From assembly GCA_016215735.1 (NCBI GenBank), contig JACRIA010000061.1, forward strand, positions 1 to 5,710: a stretch of DNA of 5,710 nt, in the 5' to 3' direction. The DNA comes from Candidatus Peregrinibacteria bacterium (lineage in GTDB: Bacteria; Patescibacteriota; Gracilibacteria; UBA1369; UBA12463). A model generated the notes under the pieces. It did not search any database. It was not told the DNA's origin and saw only the letters and a list, made by a program, of their open reading frames with translations. Each line of letters starts with the position of its first letter. Position 1 is the stretch's first letter. A program made the translations under genes and the position numbers. Positions 5,013 to 5,710 of the stretch are shown piece by piece.

Positions 5013-5710
5013 ATGAAAACAACAAACACGCCGTTCGCCCCGAGTACTCGGGGCGAACACAGGCGTTATATAAATAACCGTCCGCCTGAGGCGGACACCA
5101 CAATCGCTTTATTCGAAGGCAAAAGAATCAGGAAGACTTGGTATAAAGAAAAGTGGTGGTTTGTGATTATTGATGTAGTCGCGGTTTTAACGGATTCTAT
5201 ACAGCCGGATGGTTATATTAAAGACATGCGGAGGCGCGACCCGCAGCTTTCTGAAGGGTGGGGGCAAATTGCCACCCTCCTTTCAATTCAAACAGAAGGC
5301 GGTCCGCAAAAAATGAACTGCGCAAATACGGAAGGAATACTGCGTATTATTCAATCCATTCCGTCTCCAAAAGCAGAGCCTTTTAAGCTTTGGCTCGCCC
5401 GCATCGGCAAAGAACGAATCGACGAGATCGAAAATCCGGAACTCGCAGTTAATCGCGCCAAACAAATTTATGAAAAGAAAGGCTATTCAAAAAATTGGAT
5501 AGATAAGCGTTTGCGCGGGATTGCGGTTAGACATAGTTTAACTGATGAATGGCGCGACAGAGGAGTTAGGCGCAAAAATGAATACGCGATTTTAACGAAT
5601 GAAATTATGCAAGGCGCGTTTGACATGAAAGTCAATAAGTATAAGAAGTTTAAAGGATTAGATAGGCAAAATTTGCGTGATCATATGACTGACTTGGAAA
5701 TTATTTTAAC
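5013..5710 (+). CDS. DinD / BRO-N antirepressor-like protein, 3' end outside the window
   Basis: An open frame of 232 codons with no stop before the window edge. Residues 31-130 form a BRO-N-like domain: IALFEGKRIRKTWYKEKWWF (31-50), VIIDVVAVLTDS (51-62), EGGPQKMNCANTEGILRIIQ (95-114) and KAEPFKLWLARIGKERIDE (120-138). The following part, with RAKQIYEKKGYSKNWIDKRL (148-167), LTDEWRDRGV (176-185), YAILTNEI (191-198) and LRDHMTDLEIIL (221-232), resembles the C-terminal half of DNA-damage-inducible protein D. Such proteins occur in phages and as SOS-regulated host genes; DinD of E. coli inhibits RecA, but no role can be assigned here. ATG 5013 gives about 30 residues before the domain, of which roughly half are encoded by two palindromes. 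The frame also stays open upstream to an ATG at 4932, which is less likely because it would place the gap's inverted repeat in coding DNA. No Shine-Dalgarno sequence is present. Confidence 0.8.
   Translation, partial: MKTTNTPFAPSTRGEHRRYINNRPPEADTTIALFEGKRIRKTWYKEKWWFVIIDVVAVLTDSIQPDGYIKDMRRRDPQLSEGWGQIATLLSIQTEGGPQKMNCANTEGILRIIQSIPSPKAEPFKLWLARIGKERIDEIENPELAVNRAKQIYEKKGYSKNWIDKRLRGIAVRHSLTDEWRDRGVRRKNEYAILTNEIMQGAFDMKVNKYKKFKGLDRQNLRDHMTDLEIIL
5028..5066. repeat. Perfect 26-bp palindrome inside the DinD-like gene
   Basis: The arms GTTCGCCCCGAGT (5033-5045) and ACTCGGGGCGAAC (5046-5058) are exact reverse complements with no spacer. Beyond them ACGCC (5028-5032) pairs with GGCGT (5062-5066) across a three-base bulge. 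The element is in frame and encodes about FAPSTRGEHR in the protein's N-terminal tail, ahead of the conserved domain. It is GC-rich in an AT-rich setting, so it looks inserted. Confidence 0.75.
5080..5096. repeat. GTCCGCC-TGA-GGCGGAC palindromic repeat, in frame
   Basis: A perfect seven-pair inverted repeat with a three-base loop (GTCCGCCTGAGGCGGAC). It encodes RPPEAD at residues 23-28 of the DinD-like protein without breaking the frame. A close variant, GTCCGCCCAAGGCGAC, is at 3258-3273 inside the purH terminator. Palindromes of this kind recur in Patescibacteria genomes, so it is probably a dispersed short repeat. Confidence 0.65.

Noticed and set aside
5283..5465. Minus-strand open frame inside the DinD-like gene
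   Set aside because: Antisense shadow of the BRO-N coding region, with no independent support.

Overview
The window looks like a piece of an ultra-small bacterium of the Candidate Phyla Radiation (Patescibacteria, most like Parcubacteria). The evidence is a DUF5652-type two-helix membrane protein, a very cysteine-rich repeat protein of a kind common in those genomes, short compact genes read with the standard code (stops are TAA and TAG), GTCCGCC/GGCGGAC palindromes, and seven gene starts with no convincing Shine-Dalgarno sequence. This placement is inferred from protein family resemblance, not from a marker gene.

Layout, left to right. At 1-136 is the end of an insertion sequence: the first 13 codons of an IS4/DUF4372-like transposase on the minus strand (1-41), behind a long stem-loop (40-105) that pairs over its start codon and contains its likely promoter. 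At 160-437 (+) is a promoter and a 72-residue membrane protein. A weak terminator (434-451) separates it from a convergent minus-strand block: a Cys-rich protein (464-1411), an MvaI/BcnI-like restriction endonuclease (1434-2234) and a beta-class DNA amino-methyltransferase (2239-3039). The methyltransferase and nuclease are 4 bases apart and form a type II restriction-modification operon, transcribed methyltransferase first. The Cys-rich gene follows 22 bases later and may be co-transcribed.

The 242-base gap at 3040-3281 is dense with signals: a minus-strand promoter for the restriction-modification operon, a strong plus-strand extended -10 promoter that feeds only about 60 bases before a good intrinsic terminator (candidate small RNA), and the minus-strand terminator of purH. 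purH (3282-4868, minus) is a complete bifunctional AICAR transformylase/IMP cyclohydrolase whose promoter implies a nearly leaderless mRNA. Divergent from it is a DinD/BRO-N-like gene (5013 to the window edge, plus) whose 5' coding part carries two inserted palindromes in frame.

Functionally this is a housekeeping purine gene surrounded by accessory DNA: an insertion sequence, a defence module, and an antirepressor/DNA-damage-type gene. The best candidates for something undescribed are the small transcript at about 3182-3245, the tandem Cys-rich protein behind the restriction-modification genes, and the palindromes that became coding sequence.
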